Shown here: positions 39,459 to 50,100 of the stretch, in pieces | Position numbering within the stretch: the stretch's first letter is position 1 | Layout of the letters: each line of letters opens with the position of its first letter | Assembly (NCBI GenBank): GCA_022578965.1 | Contig: MU400513.1 | Location: forward strand, 1-64,000 | Length of the DNA stretch: 64,000 nucleotides | Source of the DNA: Xylaria sp. FL1777 | Taxonomy: Eukaryota > Ascomycota > Sordariomycetes > Xylariales > Xylariaceae | Reading direction: 5' to 3' | Translations under genes and position numbers: made by a program | Notes under the pieces: model-generated | Told to the model about the DNA's origin: nothing | What the model saw: the letters and a program-made list of their open reading frames with translations, nothing else | Database searches by the model: none

Positions 39459-40580
39459 TTAGTTCGGGGTAAGCTTCAAGAGCCGGCCGGTCGGGCCATC
39501 CTCGATCACCCAGATGGCGCCGTCCTTGTCCTCTCGGATACCGCGCATGCGCTTACCCATGGAGATACGCTGAGCCTCCTTCGCCGTGTCGCCGGTGATC
39601 GTCACGCGTACAATGGATTGTGAGCTGAGACCGGTGATGATGGCATTGCCCTTCCAGCTAGAAAATAAGTCGCCCTTGTAGATGATCAAGCCGGCTGGGG
39701 AGATGACGGGCACCCAGAAGGCCTTGGGCGGTGTGATGTCTGAGCGTGAGCTGTGCGGGGGGATCGTCCGGCCGTCGTAATGGCGGCCCTCGGACACGAC
39801 CGGCCAGCCGTAGTTGGCACCCGGCTGGATCAGGTTGAGCTCGTCGCCGCCCATGGGCCCCATTTCGACCTCCCAGAGACGCCCCTGGGCGTCCCAGTCG
39901 ATGCCTAGCGGGTTACGGTGGCCTAGCGACCAGATCTGCGCCTGGAGGGTGCCTTGACTGGCGAACGGGTTGCCTGCGAAGGCGGTGCCGTTTTCGTATA
40001 GCTTGATTACCTTGCCGAGGTTGCTGGTCATGGACTGGGCCGGGGTCATCTGGTTGATCTCGCCGGACGAGATCCATAGCGCGCCATCGGAGCCGAAGAG
40101 CAGGCGACAGGCGAACTGGAGTCCGCCTGTGGCCTTCTGGGAATGGCGCCAGATGACCTCGAGCCCGGATAGCGCGCCGCCACCGTTGGTGTCCAGCGTC
40201 AGCTTCGCCCGCGCGACTGCACCGCCTGCCCCGCCAGTGCCGGTCTCGGCGTAGCTGATATATATAATACTGTTCTCGGTGTAGTTGGGGTGTAAGGCGA
40301 CGTCGTGGAGACCGCCCTGACCCGCGTAAGCGACAGCAGGTATACCGGTGATGGTACCCTTGGCCTTAGTGGCTGGGTCGACGAGACGTAGGTTACCTCG
40401 TCTCTCGGTGACGAGGATACGGTTGTCAGGTAGGAAGGCGATTGCCCATGGCTCCGCATGGTCGGTGATCGCTGTCGACTTGAACGGCTGTTGGCGAGTG
40501 TCCAGTTGTTGCGATGGGACGGCCAAAGCACCGGTCACCAATGCCAGAGCGTAGGTGACAGAAAGTCCGAGATGCATCAT
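39459..40580 (-). CDS. Secreted PQQ-type aldose/sorbosone dehydrogenase homologue
   Basis: An intronless frame of 373 residues starts at the ATG at 40,580. Residues 1-20 form a signal peptide, so the protein is probably secreted. The rest is the six-bladed propeller of the glucose/sorbosone dehydrogenase family (soluble, PQQ-dependent oxidation of aldose sugars): GGLHDVALHPNY (89-100), LGHRNPLGIDWD (219-230) and GGDELNLI..GANYGWP (244-260). The HRNP motif near the cofactor is kept. However, the position that reads GGHFGSRL in bacterial relatives reads GGLQFACRL (152-160), and EHGPRGGDE reads EMGPMGGDE (239-247), so a His thought to act in catalysis and a second His and Arg are missing. It may be inactive or altered. 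The lack of introns and bacterial-like family leave an old transfer possible but unproven. Confidence 0.85.
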   Translation of the reverse strand: MMHLGLSVTYALALVTGALAVPSQQLDTRQQPFKSTAITDHAEPWAIAFLPDNRILVTERRGNLRLVDPATKAKGTITGIPAVAYAGQGGLHDVALHPNYTENSIIYISYAETGTGGAGGAVARAKLTLDTNGGGALSGLEVIWRHSQKATGGLQFACRLLFGSDGALWISSGEINQMTPAQSMTSNLGKVIKLYENGTAFAGNPFASQGTLQAQIWSLGHRNPLGIDWDAQGRLWEVEMGPMGGDELNLIQPGANYGWPVVSEGRHYDGRTIPPHSSRSDITPPKAFWVPVISPAGLIIYKGDLFSSWKGNAIITGLSSQSIVRVTITGDTAKEAQRISMGKRMRGIREDKDGAIWVIEDGPTGRLLKLTPN

Positions 40581-41696
40581 TTTCGCGGCGACCTTTGCTT
40601 CCCAGTATATTATGTTCCTAGACGATCGAGCGTTGACTAGCTCACATGGTATAGAAGCTCTTAGACTGTCTGTTCCCCCAAGGTAGGTAGATATATAAGA
40701 AACGGGAGAACTCGAGTAACCTCTTATCCAATTTCAGGCTATTCCCGGCCTTTAATGACTTGATATATGTACGGTGAATCAGAGTATCTACACTTTATGA
40801 CCCTGGTACCGGTAGAAACGAGCTTCCTCTCATTCCTATCACCTGTCCCCTATAAGTCTCCATGGATCGACAGGCTTAACAAAAGTCCGGCATGGCATTC
40901 CCACCCTAATCTGGCACAACCTTTTCTCCGTTACAATGGCTGCCGACGCCAAGACCGGGTCGTGTGCTGTACTTTTCTGGGCATCAATATACACGTTATC
41001 AAACTCGTCCTCATCTTTTTGCTTCCTTGCACCATACGGGGGTTCTTGATCCGTCTCCACTACCTTGGGATGTGTGATATCCTTGTTGAGCATATGCTAG
41101 ATTTAGCGCTGGGCCGGATTAGGAGCCGCTAGGCTACATATGGGAAGATCATTAGTTACATGGTGGATACATAAGATTTGTACCCGTGGTTGGTTCGCTG
41201 GTGAATGAATGAAGCGCGGGGGAAAAAAAACCAACTTGTCGGATTCGAACCGGCTCCTCTTGGCTTGTCGGATGGTATTACCCCTGAGATCGGCACTTAT
41301 AATTGGTCACTTTTCAGAGCCTCACAGCAATCTTTGTACTGGTAATTATCCATACTGCGTACTAGCGTACCGTAATACAACCTGACTTTTGAGATCTTGT
41401 AACCTTTTCAGCTCAGTTCTCAAACTTAGTTCTCCTTAATGCTGATTCGAAGCGCTTCATTTACATACCGTGAGAAGTCAGATGCGGAAAGAAATATGAG
41501 TGCAATCTGCTAGACGTATTCAACGTGGCTGTTCCTAGATACTATGTACTACTACTCCAGTAATAAGTAACATTTTGAATGAAAATATATAGATAGATCA
41601 TGTGACCTCAATGCAACCACATGAAAGATGAAAACGAGCGGTGATAGAAGAGCCAATCAGATTGGATTTGGTATTCAATAGCATACCAACAGCAAG
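40581..41696. other. Intergenic region with a tRNA-like relic
   Basis: About 1.1 kb. Apart from the Pol III-like element at 41,231-41,306 I see no gene. A 121-codon ATG frame at 40,767-41,132 has no recognisable protein character. Confidence 0.45.
41231..41306 (-). other. tRNA-like relic (perfect B box, poly-T after it)
   Basis: On the minus strand GGTTCGAATCC (41,241-41,251) is a perfect B-box/T-loop sequence. The 76-base stretch begins CCAATTA and ends AAGTTGG, which pair as an acceptor stem except at one position, and is followed by eight T residues, a Pol III terminator. The T stem has one mismatch, and neither the D arm nor the anticodon arm folds, so I assign no amino acid. A tRNA pseudogene or tRNA-derived SINE head is likely. 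Confidence 0.35.
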
Positions 41697-44600
41697 ATGG
41701 CATATTCCAGGATGCGCTCCAGACTCTTGAAGCGGAAAATTCACCCCAGGAGCCATAGAGGCGATCAACAGCAGGGGCTACAGACCGAAGCCCACACGTC
41801 CACGACTAGAGACGCCAGCCCTGATGACCAGGTGAACCTCGATGGGTTGCCCCCGCCGGGCTCCTCAGGTTTGAAGCAGTCGTCTGCCCCTACCGATAGC
41901 GATACCCCGATCCGAGAGCTCTGGAATCTGGCATACACAAATCTGCGAAAGGAAGACGAGAAACTTGTCGTAGAGTATGAAGCCAGGCTCTGTGGGGATT
42001 TAAGTGCTGGTCTGGTATTGACGCTCGGCTCCAAGGTCAGCATCCGAGACCGTATGGAGGCCATCCTCCAACGTAAAATGGACGAGGTTAACCGAGACAT
42101 ATGGAAGCTCAAATTCGGTAGCTCGGATGTTCAAGTCCGAGAGCTAGTGCAGCCTATCCTGAGCGTCGTCAACCAGACAAACAATTTCATAAATGCTGCT
42201 GTAAGCGCAAATCCCTATGCTTCTCTAGCGTGGACAGGCATAAGTATATTACTACCAGTAAGTCGAGCCTCCGTACGCTTAAACCGGAAGGTAAACCATT
42301 GATCAGTTTCCTTAGCTTTTCTTAAACACTTCAGAACAAATTGGTTCTCTAGCAAAAGGGCTGGATCACATTTCGTCTCTTTTGACTCAAAGCTGGATGT
42401 GGGAGGACCTTTACGTTCGGCGGTACGAGTCGGAACACAACATACACAAATCGTCGATGCTGTCTCATGCCGCATATAAAACCGCCTTAGAGAAGCTCTA
42501 TCGTCAGATCTTGAAGTTTCAAGCAACAAGTTACTGTTACTATGCTAGAAAAACTATCTCTCGCGTAGGATTGGATGTCCTGAAATGGAACGAGTGGGAT
42601 ACCTTGTTAAGCGAAATCAAAGACAAGGAGGACGCCTTTTCTGCCATCCGTGACAGTTGGAGCGATGAACAATTCGATGAGGAGTGCTCGGCAGCCGCCA
42701 GTCGTCACCAGGAGATCATAGGCCATTGGCAAGCCATTGGTTCAGACGTCTCGAGGCTGCGGGAAGCAGTGAGGGAATCCCAGGAAGAGAAGAACCGTGA
42801 CCAGTTTCTCGACTGGCTCTCTAACATCGATCCCTCTGAGATGTACAACAGTGCCCGTGATCAGCATGAAAGTGGCACCTGTGACTGGCTAGTGAGGGAT
42901 AGGGAGGAGTTTAAAAAATGGAAGACGTCTCCGAGGTCTCTACTATGGCTTCACGGAAAGCGTACGTTCAATAATTACCATCTTCCCGGTGTTCTTCCAC
43001 TAACCATTTATAGCTGGGTGTGGGAAATCGATCCTCAGCTCGTCTGTAGTTAGCTACCTGCAGGAACGATACACATCCGACGCAGGATCTGCCTTTGCAT
43101 ATTTCTTCTTCAGCTTCAGCGACACAGAGAAGCAGAAGGTTGACACAATGCTCTCGTCGCTCCTTAAGCAGCTTTATGTGAGCCGACCTGACACACCACA
43201 AGTTATCAAAAACCTTGATGTATACAAGCAGAAAGGCATGCGTCCAGACACCAAGACCCTCGAGGATGCAATAAGGGCTTGTGCGAGCGGGTTCTCGTCG
43301 GTGTCTCTTGTCATTGACGCTTTAGAGGAGTGCCCAACTGTGAATAGGGAACGGAATAAGCTCTTGGGCAGCCTTGGGCGTATTATTGCTACAATGCCCG
43401 ATCACTTTCATATTTTCTTGACAAGCCGACCGGAGCCGGATATCAGCGCAGTGTTGAATGACATCCTCATACGGCCATCGTCGTATAGAGTTGCTATCGA
43501 CCTAACGATAGATCAGGGGGGCATTAACCACGATATCGGCCTCTACATAGATTCAAGACTCGCTTCTGCCGACTATGTTTCGTGGCCTAACCACGTCAAG
43601 GCCAAAGCAAAAGACCTATTGATGAAGAGAGCAGATGGCATGTAGGTTGTGATAGCCACTCTGGTACAAATTCAGTATAAAAATATCACTAACGGTTACC
43701 TTAGGTTCCAATATGTCGTTTGTCAATTCAGAGTCCTAGAGAAACTCGGCTCAGCTGCAGAAATCGATGAGGCACTCGAGCAGCTCCCTCTCGGACTCAG
43801 CACAACATACGATAGAGTCCTCCAGGATATAGATCCCAAGTTTCAGGCTCGGGTTGTCAGCATGCTAAAGTGGCTCGTGGCGTCGGTGAGACCCCTCCTG
43901 ATCGAAGAACTCGCTGAAGCCTGCATCATCCACCCTGAGAGTACTGTCCCTTTCGACGTAACCCACCGGCTATTCACACCCAAAGACTGCCTTAAGTATA
44001 TATCTAGCCTGACAGTACTGCATGTCAGAGATACGGATGACTGGGAAGGGGGAACGAGGGTTGAGAGGGGCACTTATGTTCGCTTAGCCCACTTCTCAGT
44101 CAGAGAATACTTGACGTCTAACCGTATTGCCGACAACCAGGTCGCAACCTTCTTATTCACTGCATTTGAGGCCCACCTTCATATAGCACACTCCTCCGTC
44201 GCTTACCACCTCTACCGTACTGAGATGAATAAGGATGCTGAATTTGATCTTGAGCTTGAGGACTACACAACACAGCATTGGGCGTCGCATCTGGAAATGG
44301 CACCGCGCGAGATATGGCCAGATAACTGTGTCTACCTCGCTTCACGCGCGCTCGCCCTCGGTAGCAACAGCCTACGCATAATGATTAGGGGGAAAAGGAA
44401 TATACTTGCATACCCAAACGTGGACAACCAGGACTTTTCGATTTTTTACTTTTTACACCGGCCCCTCTGTTATACGGCCCTGCTCGGTCATTTCAAGCTT
44501 ACGGAGATACTGCTGTCTGGTAGCGCCAAGACAGACAAGTACTTGGGACAACAGGATTTGGATGAGGCCCTTGACGCGGCAGCATACGGGGGAAGTATTG

Positions 44601-46420
44601 AAGTAGTCCAGCTCCTCCTCGATAGGGGTGCACGTGTTTGTGCAGAAAGTGGGATACTAGAAGGCGCACTGCAGTCAGCAGCCTCTAAAGGGCATGCGGC
44701 GATCGTGAATCTCCTGCTCGACAACGGCGCAAACGTCAATGCGCAACACGACAAGTTCGGGTCGGCACTTGGGATCGCTGTAGTCCATAACCACTTTCAC
44801 CTTGTGAAATTACTTGTTGACCGCGGGGCCGATGTTAACATGCCACCGAACTCTGGGAATCCCATCATAATCTCAGCTCTGAATTCCCGTAATGTAGACA
44901 TCAAATTGGTGGAATATCTACTCAACCGTGGTGCCGACATAAATAGGCAGTCTGACACTGGGGAAACAGCACTACACGCGGCGGCAGACAACTATTCTTG
45001 CTCTGAAGCGCTTTTCCGTCTCTTACTAGAGAAAGGCGCCGACATCAACAGACAAGGTGGGAAGTACGGCAACGCACTACAGAGAATGTGCTGCCATGAA
45101 GAGACACAATGGGGCATGGTTAAGTTCCTGCTAGAGAGGGGAGCTAACGTCAACAGCGAGGGAGGAGTATATAACACTGCACTGCAGGCAGCCTGTAGTG
45201 GATTTCAAAATATCGAGCTGGTGGAATTTTTGCTGGAGAAGGGCGCCGATGTGGGAAGCCAAGGGGGCATGTACGGTAACGCTTTGCAGGCAGCGTGCTC
45301 GACGGGCGATCTTAAAGTCGTTCAGCTGCTGCTTGAACGGGGAGCTGACGTTAATGCCCCGGGCGGCAGATTCGGGAGTGCACTTCAGGCCGCAGCGGAT
45401 AATACATCGCAGAATGTGGAATTATTGGAGCTGCTACTACGCAAGGGGGCAGAAGTCAATAAGCAGGGAGGCTATCATCACACTGCGCTGCAGGCTGCCT
45501 GCTCAAACGGCAATCTCCTCGCAGTGCGTATGCTACTTGACCATGGCGCCGAGGTGAATGCTCGAGGTGGAAAATGCGGAACAGCACTTCAGGCTGTTTT
45601 TAATATCGAGGATTTGAGGTTCAACCTCCGGCAGCATGTTGCTATCGTGCGCCTGTTGATCGAGCGCGGTGCTGATATCCACGCGCAGGGGGGCGTGTTC
45701 GGTAGCGCCTGGCATGCTGCCGCGTCGACGGGGACACGGAATAAACCTGACGAGCATCAAATTGAGATAAGGTCATGGCAGCTGGTTTCCGACTGTTTAT
45801 CTTACGTTACGGAGGAGCAGATACGTGAGTATCGTACGTCTTTGCATGCGGCTCTTGAATCTGAATATACTAAGCGAACGATTGAGTCGGATTTCTCAAG
45901 AATCCAAGATCACAAGATGGTTGACCAAGTTTTCTTCCTAATTAACAGGGGCACCGATATAAATATCAGGGCTGGTACATATAGCTTTCCACTGCAATCA
46001 GCATGTGCGATCAAGGGCGGAACTAGGCTGGCAATATTTCTGCTTAAGAACTACCGTAACCTGGGAATAAATGCTGTAGGCGGAATATTAGGCTCGGCTT
46101 TACAAGCAGCGGCATATTCAGGCCAGAAACACACGGTAAAGCTGCTCCTGGAGAAAGGCGCTGACCCGAACTTGAATGGAGGGAAGTACCGTAGTGCACT
46201 AAATGCGGCCGTTCTTCGAGGTTTCAGGTATATCGTTGAAATACTACTCGATCATGGGGCAAAATCAGATAGACAGTTGCTGTCGCAGCCAGATGAGGAG
46301 TGGCTGGCGCGTATCCAGGAGGGTATCGAGGAGGAGGATGGTCAGGAGAATGGTGAAACAGCTGTCGAGCGTTACCGGATATTTTGGGACAGGCAGCCGG
46401 TGAGCGAAGGCGCCATCTGA
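41697..46420 (+). CDS. NACHT-ankyrin NLR-like receptor (NWD family)
   Basis: Four exons (41,697-42,257; 42,316-42,961; 43,014-43,641; 43,705-46,420) with introns of 58, 52 and 63 bp predict 1,516 residues. Residues ~70-390 match the helical N-terminal domain of fungal NWD/NACHT proteins (IRELWNLAY, ILLPLFLNTSEQ across the first splice). The NACHT NTPase follows: HGKPGCGKS Walker A at about 401-408, created exactly by the second splice, and Walker B VIDALEEC near 502-509. A winged-helix-like region and VRLAHFSVREYL follow. From ~897 to ~1465 there are about twelve ankyrin repeats, many with a near-identical G..YG.ALQAACS core and LLLE.GADVN turns. Such STAND proteins act in fungal non-self recognition or programmed cell death. 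No recognised effector domain precedes the N-terminal domain. It lies about 10 kb from the transposon block. Confidence 0.88.
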
Positions 46421-46879
46421 TAAAGATTCCATACCGTAGTAATTATAGGCAATTCAGTTCCCTTCATTACATAACAAGTTTAGTGAGCTCGACTTAGAGC
46501 TGACCCAAGATTTTGTGTGCCATTGCTATCATCTATGACCAGAGGTTTCTGTGATGGTAGCAAAACTAGGAGCTTGGTTCCAGGCTTAGTTCACATGCGG
46601 CTAGTAAGAAACAGTCCTCGTTTTTAAGCCCTATAACACCTGCTTACTTACCTAAGTACCTAGGTATAAATCCGCCTTTGTCCCCTTTGACCCCTAGGGA
46701 ACGAACGGTTATAAGGTAGATACCACGCGAACTTGGGGGAAAGGTAATATGATAGCTTATATAAGCCCGGAGAGCTACTAACTATAAGAATGTTAGAATA
46801 TCTATAGAAAAAAAGGTGCGACACTACAAATTCTTCATTTAACTTTAGTCGTTCATTTTTCATTAGAAACGAGGGCTCT
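46421..46879. other. Intergenic region
   Basis: No gene recognised. CTAAGTACCTAGGTAT near 46,650 belongs to a motif type repeated at several intergenic places in this window. Confidence 0.45.
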
Positions 46880-47608
46880 ATGGATAATCACTCGGTCCAT
46901 ATGGACTTTTCCTATAGGTATGGAAACATCTATTCTCTGTTCAATGAACCCTCCTTTTTCTCAACCATCATAGATAGTGTTACACGCGCTGAACGTGCCG
47001 AGCACCTTGTGCTATACCCAGATGCGTAGTTCGGTGAGACACCTGGACCGTACTACGCTTAACTGAGATCCATTGAGACTGTCTCGCGTATCCAGAAGTG
47101 AAGCTATTCAGCCCTCACTTATCTGAGACATATTGGCGGACCCCGGAGATTAAGAAGGCCGAACCAATCATACATAGATTGAAGGACAGCTACATTTTGT
47201 GTTAGGCTTCCCTATCGTTGCAGCGAAAATCACCGAACATTCTCTCAAGAGTCGCGACAGAGCTTTTGAGACTAGAAACCCAGCTAGTCTACCTTCACCC
47301 TCGCATCCAAAGCCTCATTATGCTGCTAAGGAGATTTGGAGAGGATGACTTCTGGATATCGGCTTTCCTTTCTGTAAGTGGGGATTGTCTGTAGTCATAG
47401 CTGTATAAACTGATTAAATAGCGGGATTGGTTTTGACCTAGGAAAATCATGCCAGTCCAAAGCAAACATCGTATTAGGCGAGAGCTTTTATATCTGGAGA
47501 GATGGCCACCTATATCGTTTCAGCCTCATATGTTTAAGAAGGCAATAAGACACGTGGAGGATATCGCGAAATCACCTCTATACTCATTCGCGATACCGGC
47601 CGTGTAAC
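46880..47608 (+). pseudogene. Probable decayed protein-coding gene, family unknown
   Basis: From an ATG at 46,880 a protein-like frame runs about 49 codons to a TAG, and is followed by TAA and TGA. The coding sense then moves to another frame, where about 47,090-47,372 reads continuously with good amino acid character (including ETYWRTPEIKKAEPI and LLRLETQLVYLHPRI), apart from one TAG, up to a GTAAGT donor-like site. Another coding-like stretch at about 47,447-47,608 (including LYLERWPPISFQPHMF) ends in TAA. In-frame stops and frame changes that no splice choice removes suggest a pseudogene. I do not recognise the family. Confidence 0.35.
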
Positions 47609-49313
47609 AAGGGTTTGGGTAAGGGCTTGAGGAATACACAAGTGTCCGTATGACCACTCAGTAGCTTTCCGGCCCCTAGCGTCGCCAACTAGGTCTATAT
47701 TGAACACCAAACCTACAAGTCGTAGTAAGTACTCATCTTATAAGGGGCATTGCAGAAAGCAGAAGGATAGGGGTGAACATACTGGTCGATTGATTCCTAA
47801 ACCCTTGACCTATCAACGGCTGCACCTAAGTCTAATATACAACTACCAGTGGAAGAAAGGCCAAAAAGTAACGAGTTATATATTACCCTATCTCTGAAGG
47901 GATCGGTGCTCCTACGGCTCCTCCGGGTTGTCCCAGAGTTGCCAGCGCTCAGCCTCTTGCGATTGTTCGAGACTTCAGCTAGAGGGTCAAGGTTCGCTTT
48001 GATTCGGGGAGATCGAATATCATATCCGTCAGAAGTCCATCCGAGAATGTCCAACACACCGACTGCGAGATGCGGTACCTCTTTAACACTACTCGTCTCC
48101 TTCTCCTATCTCGAGGCGTTACCCGGTAGCACCATTCCAACTTTTGAGTCTTCCGAATATCTCGTGCTTGAAATAGCTAATAATAGCTTCCACAAAAGGA
48201 ACGGCAAGATGACCACTGCCACGACAAAAAAGAAAAATACTCGCCACAAGAGTTCTAACCTTTCCGCAACAACGAAACGCATAGCTTTACGCGTGGTTGA
48301 CCGCTTACTGACATCTGTAGTCCTATTGTAGGTGAAGGCAGACAATTTAAAGAAAGGAAGAAGGATGCGTGTTTAGTAGGCAATGCCGCAATGCGGTAAT
48401 CCACCTAGCAACGCGCGCAGACCACCTCTATTGCTACGCCACCACTCCAGCCACAAGGCTGCAACAAATGCTGGATCTGGCAGTACCCACCAAAATCATT
48501 ACTGCCTGAACCAACACATGTGATTGGCTGAGCTTCCCTATCAGGTCCCTGAAGCCCCTGGACAGGGATTGGTTGTTCTTCTCATCGGGGTAACACCGTA
48601 TTAGTGAAGTGATGAAGTGATAAACCACGTCCATCTTTCAACCTATTCTCAAGCGCTATTATCACATATGATAATCTCGCTACTTCGTCTTCAAAGCTAT
48701 TGTACTTCCAACAGTATTTGAGTGAAAATCATGCACAACTACTTAAAATATTTAAATAGACAGTGATGTAACGCTGCGCCAGCCGTGACTGGCCAGTCGA
48801 TTCTGCCGCAGCTTTGAAACGCAAGAGTTTCACAGGGGTCAACGTCATGACGGCCCCCATCATTCGAGCAGATGGTCCCATTTACGCGCCTAATGAGTAC
48901 CTACGAAGCAGGTTGAAGTAGCATATCCCGTCTTCTTTTCCTCTTTCCCGTCTTTTGATCTCCGTGCAGCTGTACCAATAATCTCAACCCACGAAACCCC
49001 CATTCATTTAATTACCATATTCTTCTTCTCCGGGTGACAGGCGCACCGTAATATTATCAGCCATATAGACATCTTTTTTCATTGTGCTTTTCCCATTTGA
49101 TTCTTTTGATTCGACTATACGTTTTAGCGACCTACATACAATATTGAAGCCATCGATACCCCCATTCGCAACAAGCCCTCGCAGGCGTAGACGGTTCCTG
49201 TCTCAATACCAACCTACCTCCATCCAGGAACTCGCTACAACTCCCACATCACGAATCACACATACATACACGCAAAAACAGGCCAACACAGACGCGTTTA
49301 TTTATTCACCATC
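47609..49313. other. Gene-poor stretch
   Basis: No gene I can support. Open frames on both strands at 47,849-48,345 overlap each other; a minus-strand frame has a hydrophobic run (LLWRVFFFFVVAVVILPFLL) but no family resemblance or splice context. The last ~300 bp are CT-rich leader sequence of the next gene. Confidence 0.4.
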
Positions 49314-49595
49314 ATGTCGGCGCCTCAGCATTCCAGTCCGCCCGTCCAGGGCCAATTCGCCTGGTTAGCCAAGATCGGCGCGACGCCCGAGGCCGTGGCC
49401 ACGCTGAATGACCAGCCCTACGTGTTCTTCGTGCTCGTCGCCGCCCTCGTCATCTGCATCCTGGAGGGCCTCTTCATCTGGTACATCCACTTCGCCACCA
49501 TGAAGCCCGAGCAGAAGAAGAAGAAGGAGAAGAAGAAGGAGAAGAAGAAGAAGGACGACAAGAAACCCGACGGCAAGCCTCCTGCTCAGCGATAG
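49314..49595 (+). CDS. Small single-pass membrane protein with lysine-rich tail
   Basis: The ATG at 49,314 is in a good context (CACCATCATG) after a CT-rich leader and gives 93 residues without introns. Residues 1-35 are polar, about 36-62 form one hydrophobic helix (VFFVLVAALVICILEGLFIWYI), and 64-93 are almost wholly Lys/Glu/Asp/Pro, built from AAG/GAG triplets. A short N-terminal part, one helix and a strongly basic tail would place the tail in the cytosol by the positive-inside rule. The family is not recognised; a small subunit or adaptor at the ER or another membrane is one possibility. The compositional order and the kozak-like start favour a real gene. Confidence 0.65.
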   Translation: MSAPQHSSPPVQGQFAWLAKIGATPEAVATLNDQPYVFFVLVAALVICILEGLFIWYIHFATMKPEQKKKKEKKKEKKKKDDKKPDGKPPAQR

Positions 49596-50100
49596 AGAAA
49601 ACCAGCCCTGTCTCAATTCGGATTTTGTTTGGGGAGTTTACTCCGTTCATCACGCCAGGGGAAACCCGATCCGCAGTGTGGGGGATATGAGCTGTAGACA
49701 GGCGGAAATGTGTAACGTCAATGTCGATGTTGTAAATGGTATTTTTGGAAACCCCCTGTCTTTCAGGATTACATACCGATCTCGAAAGTTGGAAATTAGG
49801 TACCTTCGAAGTACTAACAGTGTTGTGGCTATATATTGCGTTTCTATTTATGCGAGATCAGATCATTAGACATCAGTTGAATGTCCAGCTGCTATGAACC
49901 CAGATTTTGTACTGTACTGTGCTGTGCTGTGCTGTGCTGTGCTGTGCTGATATGGCTCTCTGTCTATACTAGCATCCCCTTGGACTGAGATGTTCAAGAA
50001 TCAATTAGATACTCACTTTTAAATCTTTCGCTACACATCTCTATAACGATTCTTCCACTCACTCTGACTCCAACTAACCCGGCATTCGTGGTTATCTACC
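49596..50100. other. Intergenic region with a pentanucleotide repeat
   Basis: About 500 bp between two convergent genes; holds the (GCTGT)n tract at 49,911-49,949 and probably both 3' UTRs. No gene seen. Confidence 0.5.
49911..49949. repeat. Pentanucleotide microsatellite (ACTGT/GCTGT)
   Basis: Seven tandem 5-bp units: two ACTGT followed by five GCTGT, then a partial unit. Confidence 0.85.

Noticed and set aside
42258..42336. CAG acceptor at about 42,336 for the first intron of the NACHT-ankyrin gene
   Set aside because: It leads to a stop within six codons; the TTAG acceptor at 42,315 restores the conserved LLPLFLNTSEQ sequence.
47849..48345. Overlapping open frames on both strands, one with a hydrophobic helix
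   Set aside because: Neither has a family resemblance, splice partners or a convincing start; left as unannotated.
49365..49616. Minus-strand frame with a poly-Leu run opposite the small membrane protein
   Set aside because: The Leu run is the complement of AAG/GAG repeats; the plus strand has a good ATG context and an ordered architecture.
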